This document shows, in pieces, positions 35,348-43,932 of a stretch of DNA of 64,000 nt. The position numbers were made by a program, and so were the translations under genes. Position 1 is the first letter of the stretch; each line of letters starts with the position of its first letter. The DNA is taken from positions 13,180-77,179 of the forward strand of contig CAPEBR010000018.1 in NCBI GenBank assembly GCA_948602995.1. Reading direction: 5' to 3'. Source of the DNA: an uncultured Dorea sp. (GTDB taxonomy: Bacteria; Bacillota; Clostridia; Lachnospirales; Lachnospiraceae). The notes under the pieces are model-generated. The model did not search any database. It was not told the origin of the DNA and saw nothing but the letters and a program-made list of their open reading frames with translations.

Positions 35348-35734
35348 TTGGATATCATACGGATCGGTATTATCGGAGTTGCAGGAGTACTTCTTGCAGT
35401 GCAGTTTAAAAGCGGGAAGGCAGAGTATGGCATCTATATTAGCATCGCTTTAAGCCTGATTATTTTTTTCTGTGTTCTTGGGCATCTGGAGGCAGTGATT
35501 AACCTTGTGAAGACCCTTGGCGGATATATCCGGATGGATACAGCCTATGTGGGGACACTTATAAAGATGCTTGGAATTACGTACATTGCGGAATTTGCCT
35601 CCGGCATCTGCAAGGATGCAGGATATCAGGCAGTTGCAGTGCAGATTGAAATTTTTGGAAAACTTGCGGTGCTTGTGCTTAGTATACCAGTGCTTCTGGC
35701 GCTTCTTACAGTGATAAAGGATTTTTTGTCATGA
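35348..35734 (+). CDS. spoIIIAD: Stage III sporulation protein AD
   Basis: A 128-residue membrane protein with four hydrophobic segments. TTG at 35348 is chosen as start: GGAAGGGGG lies 7 bases upstream and the product then begins (M)DIIRIGIIGVAGVLLAVQF with the usual family length. An in-frame ATG at 35276 would add 24 residues in a region with no ribosome site. The stop overlaps the spoIIIAE start. Confidence 0.9.
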   Translation: MDIIRIGIIGVAGVLLAVQFKSGKAEYGIYISIALSLIIFFCVLGHLEAVINLVKTLGGYIRMDTAYVGTLIKMLGITYIAEFASGICKDAGYQAVAVQIEIFGKLAVLVLSIPVLLALLTVIKDFLS

Positions 35735-37104
35735 GAATGAAAGGCAGGAAATGTGCAGGGATTTTTGCCGGATTATTTATACTTCTTATGCCTGCTGTAT
35801 TGTGCGCGGAATTGAAATGTATGCCTGTCCAGGCGGCGGAAAACAGGGACCGGACGTACAGCAGGGAATCAGCACAGGCCGGTGAATATGAATTTCCAAA
35901 GGAGCAGAAATCTAGAGATCAGTCAGCAGGAACTAAGGAGCAGAAATCTAGAGATCAGTCAGCAGGAACCCGGGGGCAGACATCCAGTGGTGAACTGGCA
36001 GAAGGGTATGATCAGGCATCCAGTGGGAAGTCTTCGGAAAATATAGGAGACATGGCAGATGAACTGGCAGGGCAGTTTGACTTCGGGGAAATTGACGAGG
36101 AACTTAAAAATCTTTTCCCAGGAGAGAGGATTGGATTTCAGGAGACACTTTTTGATGTATTGTCCGGGGAGACGGAGTTTACGATAGAGCTTTTGGGAAG
36201 GCTGGTGTCTGACCAGTTTATCTATGCTGTGGAAAGCAGCCGGAAAAGTCTTCTGCATATCTTGTTTTTATGCATTATGGCAGCGGTCTTTACCAATTTC
36301 GGACAAGTATTTCAGAGTAAACAGATTTCAGCCGTTAGTTTTTATGTGCTGTATATTCTTCTGCTTGCCCTGTCTTTAAATTCTTTCCGGGAGGTTGTGG
36401 AATGGACAACCGGAGGAATCGAGGGGCTTACAACATTTATGGGAGCGTTCTGCCCGGTGTACTTTCTGGCGGTAACCGCAGCGAAGGGAGGCGTAACGGC
36501 AGCAGCATTTTATCACCTGGTTCTGTTTCTGATTTTTCTGGTGGAGCTATTCATTGTGAAGATTCTTCTTCCTCTAGTACATGTATATATGATGGTAAAA
36601 ATTCTGAATTTTCTTTCGGAGGAAGAGTATCTGAGCAAATTTGCGGAACTGATTGAGACGACGGTTTCCTGGATCTTGAAGTCTCTGCTTGCGTGCATCA
36701 TAGGACTGAATGTGATACAGAGCCTGATCAGTCCTGCAGTGGATGCAGTGAAGAGAAGTGTGGTTACAAGAGGGGCTGAGGCGATCCCGGGGGTCGGTGA
36801 CGCCATTGGCGGAATGACAGAGGTAGTGCTTGGAACAGCCGTACTGGTAAAAAATGGTATTGGGGTGACAGGGGCGGTAATCTGTTTCGCACTGTGCATT
36901 GTGCCTCTTGTACAGATCGGGTGCATTGTACTGATGTATAAGCTGGCGGCTGCATTGATTCAGCCGGTGTCGGATAAACGGGTAACAGGGTGCGTGGAGA
37001 GTGTCAGCGACGGGCTAAGACTTCTGATGCGGATCGTCTTTACCACAGGATTTTTGTTCCTGCTTACCATTGTGGTAGTTTCGGCATCGACAGGAAGTGT
37101 ATAA
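35731..37104 (+). CDS. spoIIIAE: Stage III sporulation protein AE with duplicated linker
   Basis: SpoIIIAE is the large polytopic membrane component of the feeding-tube channel. The 457-residue protein has a signal-like N-terminus, a hydrophilic linker at about residues 35-110 and about eight membrane segments ('LLHILFLCIMAAVFTNFG', 'FYVLYILLLALSLNSF', 'GVTAAAFYHLVLFLIFLVELF'). The linker holds two exact copies of the 12-residue unit KEQKSRDQSAGT. The C-terminal half contains 'GAEAIPGVGDAIGGMTEVVLG', typical for the family. ATG at 35731 overlaps the spoIIIAD stop. Confidence 0.95.
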   Translation: MRMKGRKCAGIFAGLFILLMPAVLCAELKCMPVQAAENRDRTYSRESAQAGEYEFPKEQKSRDQSAGTKEQKSRDQSAGTRGQTSSGELAEGYDQASSGKSSENIGDMADELAGQFDFGEIDEELKNLFPGERIGFQETLFDVLSGETEFTIELLGRLVSDQFIYAVESSRKSLLHILFLCIMAAVFTNFGQVFQSKQISAVSFYVLYILLLALSLNSFREVVEWTTGGIEGLTTFMGAFCPVYFLAVTAAKGGVTAAAFYHLVLFLIFLVELFIVKILLPLVHVYMMVKILNFLSEEEYLSKFAELIETTVSWILKSLLACIIGLNVIQSLISPAVDAVKRSVVTRGAEAIPGVGDAIGGMTEVVLGTAVLVKNGIGVTGAVICFALCIVPLVQIGCIVLMYKLAAALIQPVSDKRVTGCVESVSDGLRLLMRIVFTTGFLFLLTIVVVSASTGSV

Positions 37105-37113
37105 GGAGGAAGC

Positions 37114-37536
37114 ATGTTTGACTATATTTATGAGTGGATGCAGAATATTGCGTTTTACCTCGTACTGGTGACAGCGGTTCTTCATGCAGTTCCGAATAAG
37201 GACTATAAGAAATATATTCGATTTTTTACGGGGCTTGTGCTGATACTTATGATACTGACGCCAGTTCTTAAAATTTTCGGAACCGAGCTCCGGATCACTG
37301 ATTTTATAAAAGAAGTGGAAGAATATACAGAGGGAGAATCTATACAGAGCCTGGAGAATGCCATGGCAGAGGAGGCGCAGAGATTTTGGAATAACGAAGC
37401 GGAAGAGTCGTTAGAGGGCAGAGAGATGACAGAAAATAACTCCGGCATCGCGGGAGAGTCTTCAGAGGGCAGCGAAAGAGGGGCAGATGGAATTGAAGTG
37501 GAGGAGATTCAGATTGACTGGCAGGAAGGATTTTGA
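37114..37536 (+). CDS. spoIIIAF: Stage III sporulation protein AF
   Basis: A 140-residue protein with two N-terminal membrane helices ('NIAFYLVLVTAVLHAVPNK', 'YIRFFTGLVLILMILTPVLKIF') and a soluble acidic tail, the SpoIIIAF plan. The start follows AAGGAGG. Its 3' end overlaps spoIIIAG by 23 bases. Confidence 0.9.
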   Translation: MFDYIYEWMQNIAFYLVLVTAVLHAVPNKDYKKYIRFFTGLVLILMILTPVLKIFGTELRITDFIKEVEEYTEGESIQSLENAMAEEAQRFWNNEAEESLEGREMTENNSGIAGESSEGSERGADGIEVEEIQIDWQEGF

Positions 37537-38125
37537 AAATACCTTTTTTAAGGCATTTAAAGGGAAAAAACTGAAAAAGGATCAGATTCTCATCGTACTG
37601 CTTGCAGGGATCCTTCTGCTTGTCATAGCCATACCGGGAGGAGAGAAGAAGGAAACGCAGGACAGGGGAAAAAGTACATTTCTTTCCGAAGAAGGGAAGG
37701 AGACCCGGATGTCCGAGACAGAGTATGTGGCGCAGCTAGAGGAGAAGCTGGAGGGCATTCTGTCTGAGATGGAGGGCGCCGGGAAGGTGTCAGTTATGAT
37801 CACACTTTCGGAATCAAGGGAAAAAGTAGTAGAAAAGGACACCCAGGAAAGCCGGGAGCAGGTGACAGAGAGTGACAGCCGGGGTGGAAAAAGAACGACA
37901 AAGAGTGAGAATCGCAGTGAGACGGCAGTGAATGATGAGACAGACGGAGATGGAAGATCCCCTTATGTCAGCAAAGAACTAAGCCCAAAGGTGGAGGGAG
38001 TGGTGGTTATTGCGACGGGCGGGAATAATGCAGTTGTAGTAAAAAATATTACTGAGGCAGTTCAGGCATTATTTGGGATAGACACGCATAAGATTAGAAT
38101 AGTGAAAGGTAGGAGGGAAGCATAA
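37514..38125 (+). CDS. spoIIIAG: Stage III sporulation protein AG
   Basis: SpoIIIAG forms a large ring in the intermembrane space of the sporulating cell. The product has a short cytoplasmic start, one membrane helix ('DQILIVLLAGILLLVIAIP') and a ring-building motif-like domain with an inserted Lys/Glu/Ser-rich stretch ('VEKDTQESREQVTESDSRGG'), then 'YVSKELSPKVEGVVVIATGG' and 'ITEAVQALFGIDTHKIRIVKG'. TTG at 37514 is preferred because GGAGGAG lies 7 bases before it. An ATG at 37487 would add 9 residues. It is followed directly by spoIIIAH. Confidence 0.9.
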   Translation: MTGRKDFENTFFKAFKGKKLKKDQILIVLLAGILLLVIAIPGGEKKETQDRGKSTFLSEEGKETRMSETEYVAQLEEKLEGILSEMEGAGKVSVMITLSESREKVVEKDTQESREQVTESDSRGGKRTTKSENRSETAVNDETDGDGRSPYVSKELSPKVEGVVVIATGGNNAVVVKNITEAVQALFGIDTHKIRIVKGRREA

Positions 38126-38752
38126 GTGAAACGAATATTTAAAAAGAATCAGATCGTTATTGCAGCATTGGCGATAATGATCGCGGCTGCCGGATATCTG
38201 AATTATTCAGGCAGGCTGTTTAGCAATGAAAAGGATGCAACAAAAGCGAATAACGAGATTGCAAACCAGGAGCTTCTTGATATTTCGGAGGAGGATCTTG
38301 CAAGTGCTTCCGATGATATTGAAAGCAAGGACGGCGATGACGGTAGTGTGGACGGGACGCCTGGCGAGGCGGTGCTTACTTCCGGTGAGGCAAGTGCGGT
38401 TGTGGCGGAGGCTAAGGTTTCCAGAGAGCAGGTGCGGGCGAAGAATAAGGAAACCCTGCTTGAGATTATTGACAATGAAAGTATCAGTGAGGAACAGAAG
38501 CAGGATGCCATTAATCAGATGGTGGCGATGACGGACCTGATGGAGAAGGAGGCCGCTGCGGAGACAATGCTTGCGTCCAAGGGATTCAGTGAGACGGTGG
38601 TGAGCCTTACGGCCGAATCAGCGGATGTGGTGGTGAATGCAAAGGAGATTGACGACGCCAGCCTTGCGAAGATTGAGGACATTGTAACCAGGAAGACGGG
38701 GATTGCGCCGGAAAATATCGTGATCACGCCAGTGTACTCTGACGGGAAATAA
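38126..38752 (+). CDS. spoIIIAH: Stage III sporulation protein AH
   Basis: SpoIIIAH pairs with SpoIIQ across the two spore membranes. The 208-residue product has one N-terminal membrane helix ('QIVIAALAIMIAAAGYLNYSG'), an acidic linker and a C-terminal ring-forming domain ('AAAETMLASKGFSETVVSLTAESADVVVNA' in parts, then 'KIEDIVTRKTGIAPENIVITP'). GTG at 38126 follows AGGAGGGAAGC directly after the spoIIIAG stop. It is the last gene of the operon. Confidence 0.93.
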   Translation: MKRIFKKNQIVIAALAIMIAAAGYLNYSGRLFSNEKDATKANNEIANQELLDISEEDLASASDDIESKDGDDGSVDGTPGEAVLTSGEASAVVAEAKVSREQVRAKNKETLLEIIDNESISEEQKQDAINQMVAMTDLMEKEAAAETMLASKGFSETVVSLTAESADVVVNAKEIDDASLAKIEDIVTRKTGIAPENIVITPVYSDGK

Positions 38753-38761
38753 AAGTGAGGC

Positions 38762-38810
38762 GGGGACGCAGCCCGGAGCAGAAACGAATTCCGGGCTGCT
38801 GTTTGTCCCC
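38762..38810 (+). terminator. Hairpin terminator after the spoIIIA operon
   Basis: GCAGCCCGGA (38768-38777) pairs with TCCGGGCTGC (38790-38799). An outer GGGGAC/GTCCCC stem encloses it. The T-stretch is short, so termination strength is uncertain. Confidence 0.6.
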
Positions 38811-38837
38811 CTGCCCGCGTCCTCCCTCATTTTCCTG

Positions 38838-38866
38838 TTGAGTTCATGGTCCTGCTGTGTTATACT
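38838..38866 (+). promoter_or_regulatory. Promoter of prfC
   Basis: TTGAGT at 38838-38843, 17-base spacer, TATACT at 38861-38866, 58 bases before the prfC start. Confidence 0.75.
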
Positions 38867-38923
38867 GATTACCGGTGTATTTTTCAGGTTATACTACTAT
38901 ATATTATCAGGAGTGTTTAGAAT

Positions 38924-40525
38924 ATGTCACTGGTTACAGGCGAGGTAAAAAAACAAATAGAGAAGAGAAGAACATTTGCAATCATATCCCATCCTGACGC
39001 AGGAAAGACCACCCTCACTGAGAAATTCCTGCTTTACGGCGGAGCGATCAATCAGGCGGGAAGTGTAAAAGGAAAGGCAACAGCAAAGCATGCGGTATCT
39101 GACTGGATGGAGATTGAGAAGGAGAGAGGAATCTCTGTGACATCCTCTGTCCTTCAGTTTAATTACGGAGGCTACTGTATCAACATTCTGGACACGCCGG
39201 GCCATCAGGATTTCTCGGAGGATACGTACCGGACTTTGATGGCAGCGGATTCGGCAGTTATGGTCATCGACGCATCGAAAGGTGTGGAGGCGCAGACGAG
39301 AAAACTTTTTAAAGTATGTACCATGCGTCACATTCCGATCTTTACATTTATCAATAAGATGGACAGAGAAGCCATGGACACTTTTGAGCTTCTGGATGAT
39401 ATTGAGACAGAGCTTGGTATCGCCACATGTCCGGTGAACTGGCCCATTGGCTCAGGTAAGGAATTTCTGGGCGTCTATGAAAGAGCAGAGAAGGTGGTAG
39501 AACTCTTCTCAGATACGAGGAAGGGAACCATCCAGGGAGAGGTGAAGAAGGTTTCTCTCGTATCACCGGAGCTTTCAGAGCTTATGAGCGAGGAGCAGAG
39601 GAGCAGACTTATGGAGGAGACGGAGCTTCTGGACGGCGCGGGGGCGGAGTTTGACCAGGAGCTTGTAAGTAAAGGAGAGCTATCACCAGTGTTTTTCGGT
39701 TCTGCCCTTACGAATTTTGGTGTGGAGACATTTTTGCAGCATTTCCTTAAGATGACCACATCCCCTCTTCCGCGTATGTCGGACAAGGGGATGATTGATC
39801 CCATGGCGGAAGAGGCATTTTCAGCCTTTGTCTTTAAGATCCAGGCCAATATGAATAAGGCGCACAGGGACAGAATTGCTTTTATGCGGATCTGCTCGGG
39901 CTCCTTTGATGCAGGGATGGATGTGTACCATATGCAGGGCGGGAAAAAGGTACGGCTTTCCCAGCCGCAGCAGCTGATGGCAAGTGAGCGCAAGATGGTG
40001 GAGAAGGCTTACGGAGGAGACATTATCGGAGTATTTGATCCAGGGATTTTTTCCATCGGAGATACCCTTACGACTTCCGCAGAGCGGTTCAGCTACGAAG
40101 GAATTCCTACCTTTGCACCAGAGCATTTCGCCAGGGTAAGGCAGGTGGATACCATGAAGCGCAAGCAGTTTATCAAGGGAATCAACCAGATTGCCCAGGA
40201 GGGTGCGATACAGATTTTCCAGGAATTTAATACAGGCATGGAGGAGATTATTGTGGGCGTTGTGGGCGTGCTGCAGTTTGATGTGCTCAAATACCGTCTG
40301 GAAAACGAATATAACGTGGAGATCCGTATGGACAATCTGCCCTACGAGTATATCCGGTGGATTGAGAATCCGGATATTGATGTGGCGAAGATCACCGGCA
40401 CATCGGACATGAAACGGGTGAAAGACCTGAAGGGACGGCCACTGCTTTTGTTTGTAAACGAGTGGAGCATCCGCATGACACAGGACAGAAATAATGGACT
40501 TATCCTGGCAGAATTTGCAAAATAG
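38924..40525 (+). CDS. prfC: Peptide chain release factor 3
   Basis: RF3 is the GTPase that removes RF1/RF2 from the ribosome. Motifs are complete: 'ISHPDAGKTTLTEKFLL' (G1), 'ERGISVTSSVLQF' (G2), 'DTPGHQDFSEDTYR' (G3) and 'FINKMDREAMD' (G4). The C-terminal part ends 'LFVNEWSIRMTQDRNNGLILAEFAK'. Length of 533 residues is normal. It stands alone between its own promoter and the repeat-rich gap at 40526-40735. Confidence 0.96.
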   Translation: MSLVTGEVKKQIEKRRTFAIISHPDAGKTTLTEKFLLYGGAINQAGSVKGKATAKHAVSDWMEIEKERGISVTSSVLQFNYGGYCINILDTPGHQDFSEDTYRTLMAADSAVMVIDASKGVEAQTRKLFKVCTMRHIPIFTFINKMDREAMDTFELLDDIETELGIATCPVNWPIGSGKEFLGVYERAEKVVELFSDTRKGTIQGEVKKVSLVSPELSELMSEEQRSRLMEETELLDGAGAEFDQELVSKGELSPVFFGSALTNFGVETFLQHFLKMTTSPLPRMSDKGMIDPMAEEAFSAFVFKIQANMNKAHRDRIAFMRICSGSFDAGMDVYHMQGGKKVRLSQPQQLMASERKMVEKAYGGDIIGVFDPGIFSIGDTLTTSAERFSYEGIPTFAPEHFARVRQVDTMKRKQFIKGINQIAQEGAIQIFQEFNTGMEEIIVGVVGVLQFDVLKYRLENEYNVEIRMDNLPYEYIRWIENPDIDVAKITGTSDMKRVKDLKGRPLLLFVNEWSIRMTQDRNNGLILAEFAK

Positions 40526-40527
40526 GG

Positions 40528-40616
40528 GATACTATTCATGGGGCCGTGCACTCCGCTGCACGGCATCCGAGCCGGTAAAATGGTGGTGAGCGGACGGTTA
40601 GTCCGTGAATAGTAAC
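40528..40616. repeat. Folded dispersed repeat element, full copy (about 89 bp)
   Basis: Outer inverted ends ACTATTCA (40531-40538) and TGAATAGT (40606-40613) enclose two hairpins: GCCGTGCA/TGCACGGC at 40543-40564 with a 6-base loop, and CGGAC/GTCCG at 40591-40605. The right part is shared with the shorter element at 6208-6244. No open frame is present. It looks like a non-autonomous mobile or structured-RNA element. Confidence 0.75.
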
Positions 40617-40621
40617 AAATA

Positions 40622-40653
40622 GGGACGGGGTATTTTTAAAAATACCCCGTCCC
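40622..40653. repeat. Perfect 32-bp palindrome, dispersed repeat family, copy 3
   Basis: The left arm GGGACGGGGTATTTTT is mirrored exactly on the right. Compared with the other copies a C has become T on one arm and the paired G has become A on the other, so base pairing is kept. It lies 6 bases after the folded repeat element. Confidence 0.9.
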
Positions 40654-40657
40654 CACT

Positions 40658-40685
40658 TTGCAAATTGGGATGGATTTGTTATAAT
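40658..40685 (+). promoter_or_regulatory. Promoter of the Asp23-nusB-xse operon
   Basis: TTGCAA at 40658-40663, 16-base spacer, TATAAT at 40680-40685, immediately after palindrome copy 3. Confidence 0.75.
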
Positions 40686-40735
40686 AGATTAAAATATGTA
40701 ACAGTTCAGAGGGAACAGACAGGAGGTAGAATGAC

Positions 40736-41119
40736 ATGGGAAAGGAAGAAAAGAGTACTTATACGATAAAGACAGAGGAGAATCTTGGAGAAGTTAAGAT
40801 TGCGGACGAGGTTGTGGCGATTATTGCGGGGCTTGCAGCCATGGAGGTTGACGGGGTTTCTTCGATGGCTGGCAATGCCACGAAGGAGCTGGTGAACAGG
40901 CTTGGCAGGAAGTCTTTGTCCAGGGGCGTGAAGGTGGATGTGCTGGATGGGATTGTGACAGTGTCTCTGGCTATGAACATGAAGTTTGGATACAGCATCA
41001 AAGATGTTACCGGGAAGGTGCAGGAGAAGGTCAGGGCGGCCATTGAGAATATGACAGGGCTTGAGGTTGCGGATGTGAATATCAGGGTTGCCGGAGTGGA
41101 TGTTCCGGAGGAGGATTAA
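40736..41119 (+). CDS. Asp23/Gls24 family envelope stress protein
   Basis: The 127-residue protein has the Asp23 pattern 'GEVKIADEVVAIIAGLAAMEVDGVSSM', 'GVKVDVLDGIVTVSLAMNMKFGYSI' and 'VQEKVRAAIENMTGLEVADVNIRV' (read in parts). Family members are membrane-associated through a partner and linked to alkaline or envelope stress; the version next to nusB is very widespread in Firmicutes. RBS AGGAGG. It ends directly at the GTG start of nusB. Confidence 0.93.
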   Translation: MGKEEKSTYTIKTEENLGEVKIADEVVAIIAGLAAMEVDGVSSMAGNATKELVNRLGRKSLSRGVKVDVLDGIVTVSLAMNMKFGYSIKDVTGKVQEKVRAAIENMTGLEVADVNIRVAGVDVPEED

Positions 41120-41539
41120 GTGAAACGGTCAGAATTGCGGGAGCATATATTCAGAATGGTATTTAGCTATGAATTTAATAGTGACAGTGAGATGCCTGGG
41201 CAGATGCAGCTTTATTTTGAACAGATGGAGGGCAGGGAGCCTTCGGAGGAGGATATGGAGTATATCCGGACGAAGGCGCTTGACGTTATTCTTAAGACAG
41301 AGGAGATTGATGCACTCATTAACGCCCATGCAAAGGGGTGGAAGACTGGACGCATGAATAAGGTGGATCTAAGCATCCTGCGTCTTGCTTTGTATGAGAT
41401 GAAGTGGGATAAGGATGTTCCGGAGGGAGTCGCAATCAATGAGGCGGTAGAGCTTGCCAAGAGATACAGCGGAGATGACGGACCGGCATTTGTGAATGGA
41501 GTGCTTGCGAAGCTGACAGAGAAGAAGGAGCAGCAGTGA
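41120..41539 (+). CDS. nusB: Transcription antitermination factor NusB
   Basis: NusB with S10 binds boxA RNA for rRNA antitermination. Visible features are 'KRSELREHIFRMVFSYEF', 'WKTGRMNKVDLSILRLALYEMKW' and 'GVAINEAVELAKRYSGDDGPAFVNGVLAKL' (in parts). The start is GTG directly after the upstream stop. Confidence 0.95.
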   Translation: MKRSELREHIFRMVFSYEFNSDSEMPGQMQLYFEQMEGREPSEEDMEYIRTKALDVILKTEEIDALINAHAKGWKTGRMNKVDLSILRLALYEMKWDKDVPEGVAINEAVELAKRYSGDDGPAFVNGVLAKLTEKKEQQ

Positions 41540-41587
41540 GGGAAGTGATTCGGGGGTGCAGATTTCCTGCGCTGGCCAGAGGTGGAG

Positions 41588-42802
41588 ATGATGGTGCGAA
41601 ATGTCTATACTGTAGGACAGATTAATGCTTATATTAAAAATATGTTCACCCAGGACTATATGCTGAGCCGCATCTATGTGAAGGGAGAAGTGTCCAATTG
41701 TAAATATCATACCTCGGGGCATATATATTTTTCACTAAAGGACGAGTCAGGAACGATTGCCTGTGTTATGTTTGCAGGGCAGCGGGGCGGGCTCGCTTTT
41801 CGTATGAGTAATGGACAGCAGGTGGTCGTATTTGGCTCGGTGAATATTTATGAAAGAAGCGGGACCTGTCAGCTTTACGCAAGGGAGATCCGATTAGATG
41901 GAGAGGGCGTCCTGTTTGAAAGATTCCAGGCTCTGAAGCAGGAGCTTGAAGAGATGGGAATGTTTTCAGCAGAATATAAGAAGCCGGTTCCAGGGTTTGC
42001 CAGGCGCGTTGGCGTAGTGACAGCTTCCACAGGCGCTGCGGTGCGTGATATTATGAATATTGCCAGGCGGAGGAATCCGTATGTGCAGCTCATCCTTTAT
42101 CCTGCCCAGGTCCAGGGTGAGGGGGCGAAGGAAAGCATTGTCCGGGGGATTGAAAGGCTGTCCCGTGAAGAGATTGATGTGATGATTGTGGGAAGGGGCG
42201 GCGGTTCCATCGAGGATCTGTGGGCCTTCAATGAGGAAGAGGTCGCCAGGGCCATTTTCAACTGTCCAGTTCCGGTTATCTCTGCAGTGGGACATGAGAC
42301 GGATACCACGATCGCTGATTTTGTGGCTGATCTGCGGGCTCCTACGCCTTCGGCGGCGGCAGAACTTGCGGTCTTTGATTACCGTCAGACCCAGGAGAGG
42401 TGCAGGCAGTACCGGCAGAGGCTTGGCTCTTTGCTGGAACGCAAAGTGCAGTTTACGAGGATGCGCCTGAAAGGCTATGAGTCAAAGCTTGGATTCCTCC
42501 ATCCGGGAAATAAGCTCAAGGAGAACCGGATGCGCCTTGCAGAGCTTGAGGACAGGCTCAGGGGGCGGATGAAGGAGAAGATCCGTACGTCCAGACAGAG
42601 GCTTGAGATCTATATAGAACGGATCAACGGCCTGTCCCCTTTAAAGAAGCTGAATCAGGGGTATGCTTATGTGCAGGACGAATCAGGACATGCACTGAAA
42701 AGCATCCGGCAGGCCGAAGAGGGGAAGAAGCTTTGTGTTCATGTGACAGACGGAGTGATCTATGCAAGGACAGAACAGGTGAAGGAGGAGCATTATGGCT
42801 AA
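41588..42802 (+). CDS. xseA: Exodeoxyribonuclease VII large subunit
   Basis: XseA is the catalytic subunit of ExoVII. It has the OB-fold ('VGQINAYIKNMF', 'VKGEVSNCKYHTSGHIYFSLKD') and the nuclease core 'FARRVGVVTASTGAAVRDI', 'MIVGRGGGSIEDLWAFNEEEVARAI' and 'SAVGHETDTTIADFVADLRAPTPSAAAE' (in parts), followed by coiled coil. ATG at 41588 (or 41591) is preferred over GTG at 41582. Its end overlaps xseB. Confidence 0.96.
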   Translation: MMVRNVYTVGQINAYIKNMFTQDYMLSRIYVKGEVSNCKYHTSGHIYFSLKDESGTIACVMFAGQRGGLAFRMSNGQQVVVFGSVNIYERSGTCQLYAREIRLDGEGVLFERFQALKQELEEMGMFSAEYKKPVPGFARRVGVVTASTGAAVRDIMNIARRRNPYVQLILYPAQVQGEGAKESIVRGIERLSREEIDVMIVGRGGGSIEDLWAFNEEEVARAIFNCPVPVISAVGHETDTTIADFVADLRAPTPSAAAELAVFDYRQTQERCRQYRQRLGSLLERKVQFTRMRLKGYESKLGFLHPGNKLKENRMRLAELEDRLRGRMKEKIRTSRQRLEIYIERINGLSPLKKLNQGYAYVQDESGHALKSIRQAEEGKKLCVHVTDGVIYARTEQVKEEHYG

Positions 42803-43004
42803 GCAGACGCTGGAGGAATTATTTGAAGGACTTGAGTCGGTGATCGGTACGATGGAGCAGCCGGAGGTTTCCCTGGAGGAATCCTTTCAGCTTTATCACA
42901 GGGGGATGGAGCTTCTTAAGTCCTGTAATGACAGACTGGATAAGATAGAAAAAAAGATGCTGGTTTTAGATGATGAAGGTGAGATGCATGAGTTTGAAGA
43001 GTGA
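42795..43004 (+). CDS. xseB: Exodeoxyribonuclease VII small subunit
   Basis: A 69-residue helical protein: 'TLEELFEGLESVIGTMEQPEVSLEESFQLYHRGMELLKSCND' (in parts), standard for XseB, which binds the coiled coil of XseA. GAAGGAGGAG is the ribosome site; the gene overlaps both neighbours. Confidence 0.95.
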   Translation: MAKQTLEELFEGLESVIGTMEQPEVSLEESFQLYHRGMELLKSCNDRLDKIEKKMLVLDDEGEMHEFEE

Positions 43005-43893
43005 AGAATTTGAAAGGCAGCGAGAGTGCAGGGTAAGGCAGATCGAGGATATTCTCCAGTCATACCTTCCGGTACAGAAAGGCTGTCAGAGGATTATTAT
43101 GGAGGCCATGACCTACAGCCTTCTGGCAGGAGGAAAGAGGATACGCCCAATGCTAATGAAGGAAACCTTTTCCCTGTTCGGAGGAAAATCAAAGGCAGTG
43201 GAGCCCTTTATGGCTGCTATTGAGATGATCCATACGTACTCTCTTGTGCATGACGACCTTCCGGCAATGGATGATGATGATTACCGCAGAGGGCGTAAGA
43301 CAACACATGTCGTATATGGGGAAGACATGGGGATTCTTGCTGGAGATGCTCTTCTTAATTATGCATTTGAGACGGCGTTCAAAGCCTTTGTGATGGAACC
43401 AGAGGATGCGCTTCTGACTGGACGTGCCTTAAGTGTGCTGGGGGAAAAGGCAGGAATATACGGTATGATCGGCGGACAGGTTATTGATGTAAAGGAGACA
43501 GGGCATCAGATTTCAAAGGAAGTGCTTGATACGATCTATGAGCTTAAGACATCAGCACTCATCGAAGCTGCGATGATGATCGGGGCGATTCTCGGAGGCG
43601 CTTCAGAGGAGGAGGTCAGGACAGCCGGGAGCATTGGGAGGAAGACCGGACTCGCATTTCAGATTCAGGATGATATCCTTGATGTGACGAGTACCACCCA
43701 GACTCTGGGGAAGCCGGTACATAGTGATGAGAAAAATGAAAAAACTACATATGTAACACTTTTTGGAATTGAAGAGGCCAGGAAAAAGGTGGATGAAGAG
43801 TCTCAGGATGCGGTCAGGCTATTAAAGAGACTTCCGGGAGAGAATCCGTATCTTGAAGAGCTTCTCATACAACTGATCCACAGAGACAAGTAA
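42988..43893 (+). CDS. ispA: Polyprenyl synthetase (geranyl/farnesyl diphosphate synthase)
   Basis: It condenses isopentenyl diphosphate with allylic diphosphates for undecaprenyl and quinone-type precursors. Both Asp-rich motifs are present: 'LVHDDLPAMDDDDYRRG' and 'FQIQDDILDVTS', with 'LLAGGKRIRPML' upstream and 'KKTT'-type end region ('KNEKTTYVTLFG'). ATG at 42988 is preferred for its ribosome site (AAGGTGAG). The gene overlaps xseB and precedes dxs, so the operon couples isoprenoid precursor supply with chain building. Confidence 0.93.
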   Translation: MSLKSEEFERQRECRVRQIEDILQSYLPVQKGCQRIIMEAMTYSLLAGGKRIRPMLMKETFSLFGGKSKAVEPFMAAIEMIHTYSLVHDDLPAMDDDDYRRGRKTTHVVYGEDMGILAGDALLNYAFETAFKAFVMEPEDALLTGRALSVLGEKAGIYGMIGGQVIDVKETGHQISKEVLDTIYELKTSALIEAAMMIGAILGGASEEEVRTAGSIGRKTGLAFQIQDDILDVTSTTQTLGKPVHSDEKNEKTTYVTLFGIEEARKKVDEESQDAVRLLKRLPGENPYLEELLIQLIHRDK

Positions 43894-43932
43894 AGATAGT
43901 ATGATTTTTACTTAAGACAGGGGAAATCTTAT

